Assembly (NCBI GenBank): GCA_023227965.1
Contig: JALOCA010000009.1
Coordinates: 1 to 64,000, forward strand
Origin: Lentimicrobiaceae bacterium
GTDB taxonomy: Bacteria; Bacteroidota; Bacteroidia; Bacteroidales; JALOCA01
Length of the DNA stretch: 64,000 bases
Direction: 5' to 3'
A program made the position numbers and the translations under genes. Under the pieces are notes generated by a model that saw nothing but the letters and a program-made list of their open reading frames with translations, did no database searches and was not told where the DNA came from. The stretch's first letter is position 1; each line of letters begins with the position of its first letter. Of the stretch, positions 8,961 to 17,629 are shown piece by piece.

Positions 8961-9548
8961 TTAAACTAAAAGTCCTTTAAGAAAGATATTGGTTAATAAT
9001 TCTATTCTGTCTTCCCATCCAGGAAAATTTTTACGTATAACAAAATCAATTACTAATCCAGATAAGGCACTATTCATCGAAAAAGTCAGCAAGTCAATAT
9101 CATTTTCTATTTCAGAAGTAAATTCGCCATTTACAATGCCCTGATGAAAGATAATTGATAACAATTCATTTTGCTTCTTTTCAAATTTTCGGCGCAAATC
9201 AATCACTATGTTTATGTTTTCGTTCATTTCACCAACTATAATTTTATAAATTACAGATACTGTATTTATTGATTTAAAGGTAGTCAGGCAATAAGTAAGC
9301 AATTTTTCCCGGGCAGAAGAAACATTATCAATGGCATTTTTAACCTTAGAAAATATTTCATCAGTTTCGTTTAAGACAACGGCTTCAAATATCTCATCTT
9401 TACTTTTATAGTAATAATATAAGGTGCTTTTGCCACGTCCCATTGCTTTGGCAATGTCTTCCATCGTGGTTTTATTGAGTCCATAGTACTGAAAGAGAGT
9501 CTTTGCTGCTTGTATGGCTTCCGATTTAACTTGTTCTTCTTTGGTCAT
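8961..9548 (-). CDS. TetR/AcrR family transcriptional regulator
   Basis: The 195-residue protein has a typical TetR N-terminus. The helix-turn-helix (residues ~25-50) includes LNKTTMEDIAKAMGRGKSTLYYYYKSKDEIF, read here as two adjoining blocks, with the family-wide Y-Y-K-KDE run. The C-terminal half is a variable helical ligand-binding and dimerisation domain. It is the first gene of the same-strand run TetR, GT2, adaptor, RND-TolC, winged helix, acyltransferase. TetR proteins beside RND pumps usually repress them and are released by a pump substrate. Palindromes at 8923-8933 and 9570-9579 are possible operators. Confidence 0.92.
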   Translation of the reverse strand: MTKEEQVKSEAIQAAKTLFQYYGLNKTTMEDIAKAMGRGKSTLYYYYKSKDEIFEAVVLNETDEIFSKVKNAIDNVSSAREKLLTYCLTTFKSINTVSVIYKIIVGEMNENINIVIDLRRKFEKKQNELLSIIFHQGIVNGEFTSEIENDIDLLTFSMNSALSGLVIDFVIRKNFPGWEDRIELLTNIFLKGLLV

Positions 9549-9569
9549 CTTTTTTTGACTTTAATACTA

Positions 9570-9593
9570 AAAACGTTTTACGGTGCAAAAGTA
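9570..9593 (-). promoter_or_regulatory. Promoter box and palindrome upstream of the TetR gene
   Basis: On the minus strand 9593-9586 reads TACTTTTG, a perfect match to the Bacteroidetes -7 consensus TAnnTTTG, 38 bases before the TetR start. Between the two lies AAAACGTTTT (9570-9579), a perfect 10-bp palindrome at the expected transcription start. That is a suitable place for autorepression. No clear -33 element is visible. Confidence 0.5.
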
Positions 9594-9697
9594 GGATTTT
9601 TTTTAATACATAAAAAAATATCAGTAATAATTAAATGCTTGAATGCGTTAATATTGATGTAGCAAGGTGATTTTATTAATAATTAAAATGATTTTAG

Positions 9698-9705
9698 TAC
9701 TTTTG
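9698..9705 (+). promoter_or_regulatory. Bacteroidetes -7 promoter box for the DUF4831-like gene
   Basis: TACTTTTG matches TAnnTTTG exactly. Transcription would begin near 9712, so the upstream TTG at 9713 would be almost leaderless, while ATG at 9731 keeps a ~19-base leader. This supports the 9731 start. Confidence 0.55.
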
Positions 9706-9730
9706 TATTTGTTTGTTTAAAAGAAAGACT

Positions 9731-10864
9731 ATGAAAATATTGTTTATATATTCGATTCTTATTTATTCCTTATTAATTATTACTCAGATAGCCTATTCGC
9801 AAATTGAAGTGTATCCTGTTGATAAAAAGATTGCTCCTAATGGCATTTGCTACTTCCTTCCTCAGAATCAGATAAAAATAGAGGTGAGCGTTATTAAAAC
9901 CACCAAAACAGAAGGTCCGTTTGCCCAATATTCGGAAAAGTATCTTGGAATAGGGGATGTGATAAGAAGTAATTCCGTTGAATATGAAATTGCGTCTGTT
10001 AGAATGTCGAATTTATCTCAACCTGATCCGAATAAACTATATCAGATTGTTAATTTTGAAAAAAAGAAAAATAAAGATAAATCTCTGCTTTTAACAATTG
10101 GAGAAAATGGATGTTTGCAGGCTGTAAATTGGGAAAAGAAAGAGATCGAGAAGACTTTGAAAGTTAAAAATCAGGCAGATAATCAAACATATCGTAGTTT
10201 TTATAGCCCTAGCCTTATAGAAAAAATAGATACAATTATCCGAAAAATTACTTTGGATACTACAGTGATTGAAAAAAAATTATACAAAAAAACATTCTTT
10301 GATAAAAATATTGAACAAAAAGCCAAAGAAGCAGCGGATGGATTTTTAAAACTGGAAGAGAATCGTAATAACCTGATTACTGGGTATAATGAAGTGAATT
10401 ACGAAAAGGCAAGTATTGAATACATGGATTGTCAGATGCAAATTTTATTGCGTGAATACCTTAATTTGTTTATTGGTGATATTCAGTATGAGACTTTTAC
10501 GTTTATGTATTATATTGTTCCGGAAAGTTCTAATGCATTGTATCCGTTATTCCGTTTTTCAAACGATGAGGGAGTAATGAATATTTCAGATAAAATTGGA
10601 GAAGCAGTAGTTTTAAGTATTCTGCCTTCCGGGAAAATAATTGCAGATAATACCGATAAAAACCATGATAAAAATTCGCAAGGTTTTTATTACCAAATAC
10701 CTGATAAAGTTACATGTAAAATTATCAAATCAGACAAAACGTTACTTGAAGCAGATTTTTTAATGGCACAATTTGGAGTTGTCATGCAATTACCATCAAC
10801 TGGTTTAAAGTCGATTGAATTATTTCCCGAAACCGGAGCGATAAAATCGGTAGAAATACGATAA
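9731..10864 (+). CDS. Secreted DUF4831-like protein
   Basis: From ATG 9731 the product is 377 residues with a clear signal peptide (MKILFIYSILIYSLL then ITQIAYSQ, cleavage before IEVYP). The mature part contains GPFAQYSEKYLGIGDVI, which resembles the conserved N-terminal block of the DUF4831 family of Bacteroidetes exported proteins. Length and the late Gly-Phe-Tyr-Tyr region also fit. No catalytic motif is visible and the role of the family is unknown. An upstream TTG at 9713 would extend the frame by six residues but lies at the predicted transcription start. It stands alone, divergent from the TetR gene. Confidence 0.65.
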   Translation: MKILFIYSILIYSLLIITQIAYSQIEVYPVDKKIAPNGICYFLPQNQIKIEVSVIKTTKTEGPFAQYSEKYLGIGDVIRSNSVEYEIASVRMSNLSQPDPNKLYQIVNFEKKKNKDKSLLLTIGENGCLQAVNWEKKEIEKTLKVKNQADNQTYRSFYSPSLIEKIDTIIRKITLDTTVIEKKLYKKTFFDKNIEQKAKEAADGFLKLEENRNNLITGYNEVNYEKASIEYMDCQMQILLREYLNLFIGDIQYETFTFMYYIVPESSNALYPLFRFSNDEGVMNISDKIGEAVVLSILPSGKIIADNTDKNHDKNSQGFYYQIPDKVTCKIIKSDKTLLEADFLMAQFGVVMQLPSTGLKSIELFPETGAIKSVEIR

Positions 10865-10873
10865 ATACCGTGG

Positions 10874-11090
10874 TTAATTGAATAACTTATTAACGACGTA
10901 AGCCATGGCTGCCATTGCTACTCCTCCTAATTCCTGTTCTCTGGGATTGATTTTATCAAGAGCATCATTCCCGGCATGGTGGAAATCAAAATATTGTTGA
11001 TAATTGGTTTTCAATGCAATCAGTAAAATATTGTATTCTTTCATGAAAATAATATCAACACTACTTCATCCTTTTTCAAAATAATATACT
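10874..11090 (-). pseudogene. C-terminal remnant of an M28-family metallopeptidase
   Basis: Reading the minus strand down to TAA at 10874-10876 gives a frame ending YFDFHHAGNDALDKINPREQELGG and then a helical tail. This matches the last ~45 residues of M28 carboxypeptidase Q-like peptidases, where the first or second His of the HH pair is a metal ligand. Upstream, the same frame continues as SSVDIIFMKEYN but is cut by an in-frame TGA. No catalytic domain precedes it; the divergent-strand gap to 11157 is only AT-rich DNA. I read it as a decayed fragment, perhaps left by a deletion. A short functional peptide from ATG 11042-11044 is unlikely. Confidence 0.6.
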
Positions 11091-11156
11091 CCATAAATTT
11101 CTAATAGTGGTTTATATTTTGATATATTTTATTTAATGAATTTATAATAAAGTAGA

Positions 11157-13019
11157 TTATTCAAAACGAACTAATTCAGGCCCATTATAATTAAATCCCA
11201 TAATATTAAACACTTCCCCACTTGATAATGAAAATACTGTCGTATTGTTATGTGCCGGATTATCAGGATAAAAACACAATCGCAGTTGAAGGGTTTTAAA
11301 AACAAGGTTTTCATTTCTGATTTTTGCACCCAGTCCTATTCCAGAAAAGAAATCCTGTGTAAAAATTAATTTGTCTTTTGATCCGATCCATCCCATATCG
11401 GTAAAACCAAAAAAAGCAAAACGAAAATCCAGAATTTCAATAGGAGTAAATAAGACACTTTCCAGGCTAAGTGTAAATCGTTGAGTTCCTTCAATACCCT
11501 GATTTTTCATCCCTCTGATTCCTGATACATCTGAAAACCGCATTTCCTGGTAATCAATGTCAGATAAAGCAGTAGTATAATTACATGTCAAAAAATTACG
11601 GATTTTATATTTTGAATCGTTAATAATAAGTAAATGTGTGAAATACTTATAATTTGCTTTCACGATAGCATTAGTGTATTTTTCATTTTTTAGTTCTCCA
11701 CCTGTTGAAACGTCGAAATAATAATATCCTTCTATATCGTGAAAGGATGCATATGCTATTTTTATTGCTCCATAATAGCGATTATATTTAGGTGTAAGAT
11801 TTTTCCCAACAGTCAGTGCGAATAGACTACCATATGGAATATCTTCAGTCCTTCCATAATTATAAATCAGGTTGGATGTAACATAACTTTGATTAATAAA
11901 TGCAATACCGCCCAATAAATATGTTTCATTTTTTAATTGATTTAATACAGGATTTTCAGGCTTGCTAATAAATGATTTTAAAATATATCTTCCTGAAATG
12001 ACTATGTGCGGACGATTTTTGAAAATTACAGTGGAATGTATTTTTAAAGATCGCCCTGCCCAAATATCCAATGAATCATAAATAATAGGTTGTAAACTTC
12101 TAATGAACCCGTTGGGAGTAGTTTTAATATGCCAAACCGAATCTATATTATGCGACAGGTTGATGTTTCCTCCGTACAAGGTTGCAGCAGTCTTTAGCTC
12201 TTTTAATATATTTATTTCATAACTTTTTTTGGTGCTATTTTTACTGTATTTTAAATATGAGGAAAAAAAACTTCCAGCTATATTTTCTACTTTATAAAGT
12301 CCTTCTTCATAAATTAATGGTTGATTTTTTTTACTATCATAAAGGAAATTATGCTTAATATAATGTCCATATCCTAAAAGATTTACATCGTAAACATTAA
12401 ATTTATTTTTATTAAGCCCAAAAAATTTTGCATCAAAAGCCCACGACCATACATCTTTGGTTACAATTAGTACATCCACAAAATTTGAATCAGCTAATGA
12501 TGGTTGTAAATATATTTTTGCATCTTCAATAAATGGAAGCGAACGTAATATGCGTTCATTATCTGCTATTTGTAACGGGTTAATCGTATCGTTTGGCGAA
12601 AATAGCAGATTTTGTTTGATTACGTAATCTCTTGTTTTTATGGATAATCTGTTAGCAAATTTTGTAATTCCACTTTTGAAAAACTGCACTGTATCAGCAA
12701 TAACTGGTCCAAAAATATCTAACTTTTGTAAATGTATCTTTCGTATTTTTTTCCCAGAATATAAAAGAAATGGCAAATCACTCTGATATGCTTGTAATGA
12801 ATCAGAAGGCAATATAGAGGTGGGTGAAATAAACAATAAGTGATATATTTCTTTAGTGATTTTTGATTGATAGGCTTTTTCTTGGATAATTGAATAAAAA
12901 TTTATTTTATTCGTATTGAAATTGTTTTCTTTTACCTGTTGGGAAAATAGAGTATTTCCACAAAAAAAAGTAATCAATAGGGTAAAAATAATCCTTACAG
13001 TATGTATAAGTTTTTTCAT
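11157..13019 (-). CDS. Omp85-superfamily (BamA/TamA-like) outer membrane protein
   Basis: From ATG 13017-13019 the product is 620 residues with a signal peptide (MKKLIHTVRIIFTLLITFF, ending FSQQ). The N-terminal third holds a POTRA-like unit (ERILRSLPFIEDAKIYLQPS and then VDVLIVTKDVW). The C-terminal ~380 residues are a beta-barrel that includes VSGIRGMKNQGIEGTQRFTLS, the counterpart of the Omp85 VRGY/F lid motif followed by an E-rich strand (LSLESVLF). The protein would assemble or translocate others at the outer membrane. It is shorter than BamA (~800), so one POTRA-like repeat and a TamA- or phospholipase-partner-like role are plausible. The long-frame start 17 codons upstream lacks a signal peptide start. 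Confidence 0.75.
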   Translation of the reverse strand: MKKLIHTVRIIFTLLITFFCGNTLFSQQVKENNFNTNKINFYSIIQEKAYQSKITKEIYHLLFISPTSILPSDSLQAYQSDLPFLLYSGKKIRKIHLQKLDIFGPVIADTVQFFKSGITKFANRLSIKTRDYVIKQNLLFSPNDTINPLQIADNERILRSLPFIEDAKIYLQPSLADSNFVDVLIVTKDVWSWAFDAKFFGLNKNKFNVYDVNLLGYGHYIKHNFLYDSKKNQPLIYEEGLYKVENIAGSFFSSYLKYSKNSTKKSYEINILKELKTAATLYGGNINLSHNIDSVWHIKTTPNGFIRSLQPIIYDSLDIWAGRSLKIHSTVIFKNRPHIVISGRYILKSFISKPENPVLNQLKNETYLLGGIAFINQSYVTSNLIYNYGRTEDIPYGSLFALTVGKNLTPKYNRYYGAIKIAYASFHDIEGYYYFDVSTGGELKNEKYTNAIVKANYKYFTHLLIINDSKYKIRNFLTCNYTTALSDIDYQEMRFSDVSGIRGMKNQGIEGTQRFTLSLESVLFTPIEILDFRFAFFGFTDMGWIGSKDKLIFTQDFFSGIGLGAKIRNENLVFKTLQLRLCFYPDNPAHNNTTVFSLSSGEVFNIMGFNYNGPELVRFE

Positions 13020-13051
13020 AAAAAAGTACTGTAAAAATACCAAATATTTAT

Positions 13052-13090
13052 AAATAAAAAATCCCGGCATAAAGCCGGGATTTTTTATTT
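13052..13090 (-). terminator. Rho-independent terminator of rplS
   Basis: ATCCCGGC and GCCGGGAT (13061-13068, 13074-13081) form a perfect stem with a 5-base loop, flanked by A-runs and T-runs on both sides. It therefore works in either direction. It lies 13 bases after the rplS stop codon. Confidence 0.85.
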
Positions 13091-13102
13091 ATGAGAAAAT
13101 TA

Positions 13103-13459
13103 CTAATATTTTTTTTCTTTGATTCTCGCTTTTTTACCCCTAAGGTCTCGCAAATAAAAAATACGCGCACGGCGCACTACGCCTCTTTTATTTATATCAA
13201 TATGTTCGATAAAAGGAGAATAAACAGGGAAGATTCTTTCAACACCAATGTTACCAGAAATTTTACGAACGGTAAAAGTTTCGGTAATACCTGTACCTGA
13301 ACGTTGTAAAACAACTCCTTGGAACAATTGGATACGTTCTTTGTTTCCTTCTTTAATTTTATAATGAACCGTTACTGTATCACCCGCTTTAAAGACCGAA
13401 AATTGTTTTTTTTCTACAAAATGGTCTTCCACCATTTTTATCATTTCTATACTTTTCAT
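13103..13459 (-). CDS. rplS: 50S ribosomal protein L19
   Basis: The 118-residue protein matches L19 throughout: FKAGDTVTVHYKIKEGNKERIQ near the start, then FQGVVLQRSGTGITETFTVRK and the C-terminal VRRARIFYLRDLRGKKARIKEK. L19 sits at the 30S-50S interface. Length is normal. A -7 box at 13499-13506 (minus strand) drives it and a strong hairpin at 13052-13090 ends it, so it is monocistronic here. In many bacteria it follows trmD directly; here trmD lies upstream on the same strand, but a PLP-enzyme gene on the opposite strand separates the two. Confidence 0.97.
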   Translation of the reverse strand: MKSIEMIKMVEDHFVEKKQFSVFKAGDTVTVHYKIKEGNKERIQLFQGVVLQRSGTGITETFTVRKISGNIGVERIFPVYSPFIEHIDINKRGVVRRARIFYLRDLRGKKARIKEKKY

Positions 13460-13498
13460 TTTATCAGCTATTTAGGTTTTTACCTCGAAAAACGGGTG

Positions 13499-13506
13499 CA
13501 AATATA
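13499..13506 (-). promoter_or_regulatory. Bacteroidetes -7 promoter box for rplS
   Basis: The minus strand reads TATATTTG, an exact TAnnTTTG match, 40 bases before the rplS start. T-rich TTTG repeats upstream (13520-13530) could provide the -33 element. Confidence 0.6.
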
Positions 13507-13620
13507 CAAAAATATTTAACAAACAAAACCGCTTGCATTGATTTTTAATTTAATTATCGAAAAAATAAGGAAACTCATTTATTTTTTATTTTTACCATCA
13601 GATATTCTATATTTATAATC

Positions 13621-14778
13621 ATGGATTATTCATTTATTATCAATCAATTGGGTGAAGAAAATGTTATAGACACAGAGCCGATTACACCTCCTATATTTCA
13701 AACTAGTAATTTCCGTTTCTCTTCAGTTGCTGCGTTCAGGAAAGCTCTCGAAAATGAAAAAGAAGCACTTATATATTCAAGAGGTAACAACCCCAACCTA
13801 ACTCTTCTTTCAAAAAAAATTGCAGCATTAGAACACGCAGAAGATTGTCTTGTTACAGCAAGTGGAATGTCGGCAATAACTACAGCTATTTTTAGCAATG
13901 TTAAGTCGGGTGACCATGTTGTGTGTCAGCAACATCCTTATTCTTGGGCTGAGAAAATGATGTTAGGCGGATTTTTAGAACGGTTTAATGTTGAAGTTTC
14001 CATGGTTGATGGTACCCAAAACAATTGTATTATAGATGCAATACGGCATAATACAAGGTTAATATATTTGGAAAGCCCGAATTCATGGACATATGAATTA
14101 CAAGATATTGCGTTTATTACGAAAATAGCTAAACAAAAAGGGATAATTACGATTATTGATAACAGCTATGCTTCGCCTGTAAACCAGCAACCCTTACTCA
14201 TGGGTATTGATATTGTGGTTCATTCTGCAACGAAATACATAGGCGGTCATAGTGATACAATTGGCGGGTTAATTTGTAGCTCAAGACCTATGATTGAAAA
14301 AATATTTAATAATGAATACCTTATGTTGGGAGGAATAGCATCTCCATTTAATGCATGGTTGATGTTAAGAGGATTAAGAACGTTGTCGCTCAGAATGGAA
14401 AAAATAGCCGATTCTGCCCTCAAAATTGCAGAATATTTAGAACAACATCCTAAAATTGAAAAAGTGTATTATCCGTTTTTAAAGTCTAATCCACAGTATG
14501 ATATAGCTAAAAAACAAATGAAAAAAGGGAGTGGTTTGATTTCTGTTTTGATTAAAGACAAAAATATTAAGTCCTTGGAAAAATTTTGTAATAATTTGAA
14601 ATATTTTAATTTAGCAGTATCATGGGGCGGCTTTGAATCTTTGGTTTTTCCAGCTTTAGTTTCTACAGAGAGGAGTAAAAAACCACATTTACCTCAAAAT
14701 CTTATTCGTTTTTCCATTGGATTGGAAGAAACGGATGTATTAATAAATGATCTGGAAAATGCATTAAAATTAGTCTGA
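13621..14778 (+). CDS. Cys/Met metabolism PLP-dependent enzyme (cystathionine synthase/lyase family)
   Basis: The 385-residue protein belongs to the trans-sulfuration family. It has the substrate-loop segment YSRGNNPNLTLLSKKIAALE, the helix SGMSAITTAIF at the cofactor phosphate, D180 in TIIDNSYASP (pairs with the pyridine nitrogen), and the Schiff-base lysine K205 in VHSATKYIGGHSD. The family includes cystathionine gamma-synthase, cystathionine beta- and gamma-lyase and methionine gamma-lyase. The sequence alone does not let me choose; the usual YxR motif is present as Y52-S-R54. It is cytosolic and acts in sulfur amino acid metabolism. It is convergent with trmD, overlapping its end by 9 bases, and sits on the opposite strand between trmD and rplS. 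Confidence 0.88.
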   Translation: MDYSFIINQLGEENVIDTEPITPPIFQTSNFRFSSVAAFRKALENEKEALIYSRGNNPNLTLLSKKIAALEHAEDCLVTASGMSAITTAIFSNVKSGDHVVCQQHPYSWAEKMMLGGFLERFNVEVSMVDGTQNNCIIDAIRHNTRLIYLESPNSWTYELQDIAFITKIAKQKGIITIIDNSYASPVNQQPLLMGIDIVVHSATKYIGGHSDTIGGLICSSRPMIEKIFNNEYLMLGGIASPFNAWLMLRGLRTLSLRMEKIADSALKIAEYLEQHPKIEKVYYPFLKSNPQYDIAKKQMKKGSGLISVLIKDKNIKSLEKFCNNLKYFNLAVSWGGFESLVFPALVSTERSKKPHLPQNLIRFSIGLEETDVLINDLENALKLV

Positions 14779-15459
14779 TTCATTATTAATCAATAATTCA
14801 GGTCTTCTTTTTTGGGTACGTGCAATTGCCTGTTCCATTTTCCATGCGTAAATTTTTTTATCATCGCCTGAAAGTAATATTTCAGGAACTTTAAGTCCTT
14901 TGAATTCAGCAGGACGCGTATATACGGGGGGTGATAATAAATTATTTTGAAAAGAATCAGAGAGTGCAGAAGTTTCATCGTTCAACACTCCGGGTAAAAT
15001 TCGTAAAATAGAATCAACCAGTACACAAGCTGCAAGTTCACCGCCTGACAACACATAATCCCCAATAGAAATTTCGCGGGTTATGATACTGTTTCTTATC
15101 CGTTCGTCAATGCCTTTGTAATGTCCACAGAGGATAATAATATTTTCTTTTAATGAAATTTCATTGCAAACCGCTTGGGTTAATATATCTCCATCAGGAG
15201 TAAGAAATATTATATCATCATAATTTCTTTCTTTTGTTAATGCTGAAATACAATTATATATAGGCTCAATTTGCATAACCATCCCAGCACCACCTCCGTA
15301 TGGATAGTCATCAACGGTCTTGTGTTTATTTTTACTATAGTCTCTGATTTGATGAATAAATATTTCTGCCTTGTTTTTCTCTTGAGCCCTTTTAATAATG
15401 GAATGATCAAACGGACCTATAAACATTTCCGGAAATAAGGTTAAAATATCTAAACGCAT
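14770..15459 (-). CDS. trmD: tRNA (guanine37-N1)-methyltransferase
   Basis: From ATG 15457-15459 the product is 229 residues starting MRLDILTLFPEMF, the standard TrmD N-terminus; the longer frame adds 14 atypical residues. It contains DYPYGGGAGMVMQ, LCGHYKGIDERI and GDYVLSGGELA, which form the SAM-binding trefoil knot. TrmD methylates G37 next to the anticodon and prevents frameshifting. Its last 9 bases overlap the end of the convergent PLP-enzyme gene. In many genomes it is in an rpsP-rimM-trmD-rplS operon; here rpsP and rimM are not adjacent and rplS is set apart. Confidence 0.96.
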   Translation of the reverse strand: MRLDILTLFPEMFIGPFDHSIIKRAQEKNKAEIFIHQIRDYSKNKHKTVDDYPYGGGAGMVMQIEPIYNCISALTKERNYDDIIFLTPDGDILTQAVCNEISLKENIIILCGHYKGIDERIRNSIITREISIGDYVLSGGELAACVLVDSILRILPGVLNDETSALSDSFQNNLLSPPVYTRPAEFKGLKVPEILLSGDDKKIYAWKMEQAIARTQKRRPELLINNESD

Positions 15460-15540
15460 CGGAATTTTTTTACAAAAGTAGGTAAAAGCCAGTATCTCCA
15501 AAGATGTTTTTTATTAATTTCGTAGCAAAATAAATATTTT

Positions 15541-17205
15541 ATGTATACCAGATTTTTACTCTTATTAGGTTTTTCCATTTTGTCATATTGCTCATATACA
15601 CAGTCTACTGATGAGTATATAGTTTATTTTAAAAATAAAGATCAAAATACTTATTCATTACAGCACCCCGAAAAATATTTGTCAGCGAGAGCTATAGAAA
15701 GAAGAGCAAGGTTTAACATTCAATATAATTTATTGGATTTACCTGTTAGTACGGCATACATTGAGGCTGTTCTTAATACCGGAGTATCATTGAAATATTG
15801 TAGCAAATGGGTGAATGCAGCAATAATTTACAATGTAAGTAACCAGCAATTGGACGCTTTAACTGCATTATCTTGTGTTAGTCGGGTTAGCTTGCTTAAA
15901 AAAAATACTAATTTGCGGAACATCAGCAAAAAAGAAGAGATTTTATTACAGACTCCCTCTGATATTATGCAATTGAAATCAACAAATGATTTTTATGATT
16001 ATGGCTTTGCATACAATCAAATACAAATGTTGTCGGGCGAAAAAATACATAACCAGGGGTATAGGGGAGAAGATATGGTAATTACCGTACTTGATGCGGG
16101 TTTTATCGGAGTTGATACCATGCAAGTTTTTAAAAACTTATGGGATAATGGTCGCATACTTGGCAGCCGGGATTTTGTTACTAACGGTGGAAATGTTTTT
16201 GCTTCTACAGCATATAGTATGCATGGAATGGCGGTATTATCTACCATGGGTGGCTATTTACCGGGAAAAATTATAGGTACAGCTCCGGAAGCAGATTATT
16301 ATCTTATCCGGACAGAAGATCCTACCCGTGAATGTTTAGCAGAAGAACTATATTGGATATGTGGTGCCGAACTTGCTGATAGTATTGGAACTGACGTAAT
16401 TAATTCTTCATTGGGATATACTACTTTTGATAGTATTTATGAAAACCATTCCTATTCTGATATGGATGGTAATACAACATTAATTACAAGAGGAGCTGAT
16501 ATTGCTGCATCCAAGGGGATACTTGTTGTTAATAGTGCCGGAAATTCTGGTGATAATGCATGGTATTACATTGGTGCTCCGGCTGACGGAGATAGTGTTC
16601 TTACCATTGGCGCCGTCTATTCCGATAGTAGTTATGCCAGTTTTAGTTCAAAAGGTCCCACTTCTGATGGAAGAGTGAAACCAGAGGTTGTTGCAATGGG
16701 AGGAAATGCCGCCGTAGCAAATCTATATGGTGGAATAAGTTTTAGCTCAGGTACCTCATTTTCCAGTCCGATAATTGCAGGTTTATCTGCTTGTTTGTGG
16801 CAGGCTCATAAAAATTATTCAAATATGCAAATTATTAAAGCTATTATTCAAAGTGCATCTCAAGTCAACAATTTTGATTATAATATAGGATATGGGATTC
16901 CAAATTTTGATACTGCAAATCGGATAATTGGCATTAATGAATACCAGAATATTGCCGATGACAATTTTATTGTTTTTCCTAACCCATTTGAAGATAGTTT
17001 TACTATAAGAAGTGGTAACCTATCATTTGTTAAAACTATATCTGTTGAAATATCAAATATATATGGCAAATTAGTTTTTCAGAAAGAATATAAAGATGTC
17101 TTAGAAACACCAATCAAAATACAATCATTAAAAAGTGGTATATACGTATTAACTATTATTTCTGAAGGTAAAAAACATCCTTATAAAATAATAAAAGTGA
17201 ACTAA
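15541..17205 (+). CDS. Subtilisin-like serine peptidase (S8) with T9SS sorting domain
   Basis: The 554-residue protein has a signal peptide (residues 1 to ~21), an N-terminal propeptide-like region to ~150, and an S8 catalytic domain. The triad is Asp185 (VLDAGF), His228 (MHGMAV) and Ser406 (GTSFSSP), with the oxyanion Asn335 in NSAGNSG. The last ~85 residues (from NFIVFPNPFEDSF to GIYVLTIISEGKKHPYKIIKV) are a type A T9SS C-terminal sorting domain, so it is exported across both membranes and probably surface-attached or released. TAATTTCG, one base off the -7 consensus, lies ~25 bases upstream. It is a single gene, with repeats starting downstream. Confidence 0.93.
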   Translation: MYTRFLLLLGFSILSYCSYTQSTDEYIVYFKNKDQNTYSLQHPEKYLSARAIERRARFNIQYNLLDLPVSTAYIEAVLNTGVSLKYCSKWVNAAIIYNVSNQQLDALTALSCVSRVSLLKKNTNLRNISKKEEILLQTPSDIMQLKSTNDFYDYGFAYNQIQMLSGEKIHNQGYRGEDMVITVLDAGFIGVDTMQVFKNLWDNGRILGSRDFVTNGGNVFASTAYSMHGMAVLSTMGGYLPGKIIGTAPEADYYLIRTEDPTRECLAEELYWICGAELADSIGTDVINSSLGYTTFDSIYENHSYSDMDGNTTLITRGADIAASKGILVVNSAGNSGDNAWYYIGAPADGDSVLTIGAVYSDSSYASFSSKGPTSDGRVKPEVVAMGGNAAVANLYGGISFSSGTSFSSPIIAGLSACLWQAHKNYSNMQIIKAIIQSASQVNNFDYNIGYGIPNFDTANRIIGINEYQNIADDNFIVFPNPFEDSFTIRSGNLSFVKTISVEISNIYGKLVFQKEYKDVLETPIKIQSLKSGIYVLTIISEGKKHPYKIIKVN

Positions 17206-17629
17206 AAGTTGTTTTCTTTTTGACTTTAAACCATTTAATCGGTTGCAAAATTTCTTTATTACAACAATGCAAAAGTAAATGGGACACAAGGGTCTCCCGA
17301 TAGAGGGATTCTGTCCAATGGATCAAATAAAATCCTCTGTTTGATTAAATAAACATAAAGTAAATTGTAAAATAATCTGGATTTTGCGACATAGTATCTG
17401 TCAGGATTAAATTTATTGATTAGGAAAAATCTTATTCTTCGGCGATGGGATTTTTTTATCTTGATATAAAGGTTATTAAATTCTGTTAATATTAATAACC
17501 GGAAAATTTTATAAAGATTATTCAGGAGAATGAATCATCAAAATATATTCTATCAATATAAAATTATAAATCACTTAATATTAGAATAATATCAAATTTT
17601 TTACTTATAAAATATGCTTTATCGGTTTT

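Noticed and set aside
17281..17345. Riboswitch-like leader in the gap after the S8 peptidase
   Set aside because: Local pairing such as GTCTCCCGATAGAGGGA is weak, and no gene follows closely that it could regulate.
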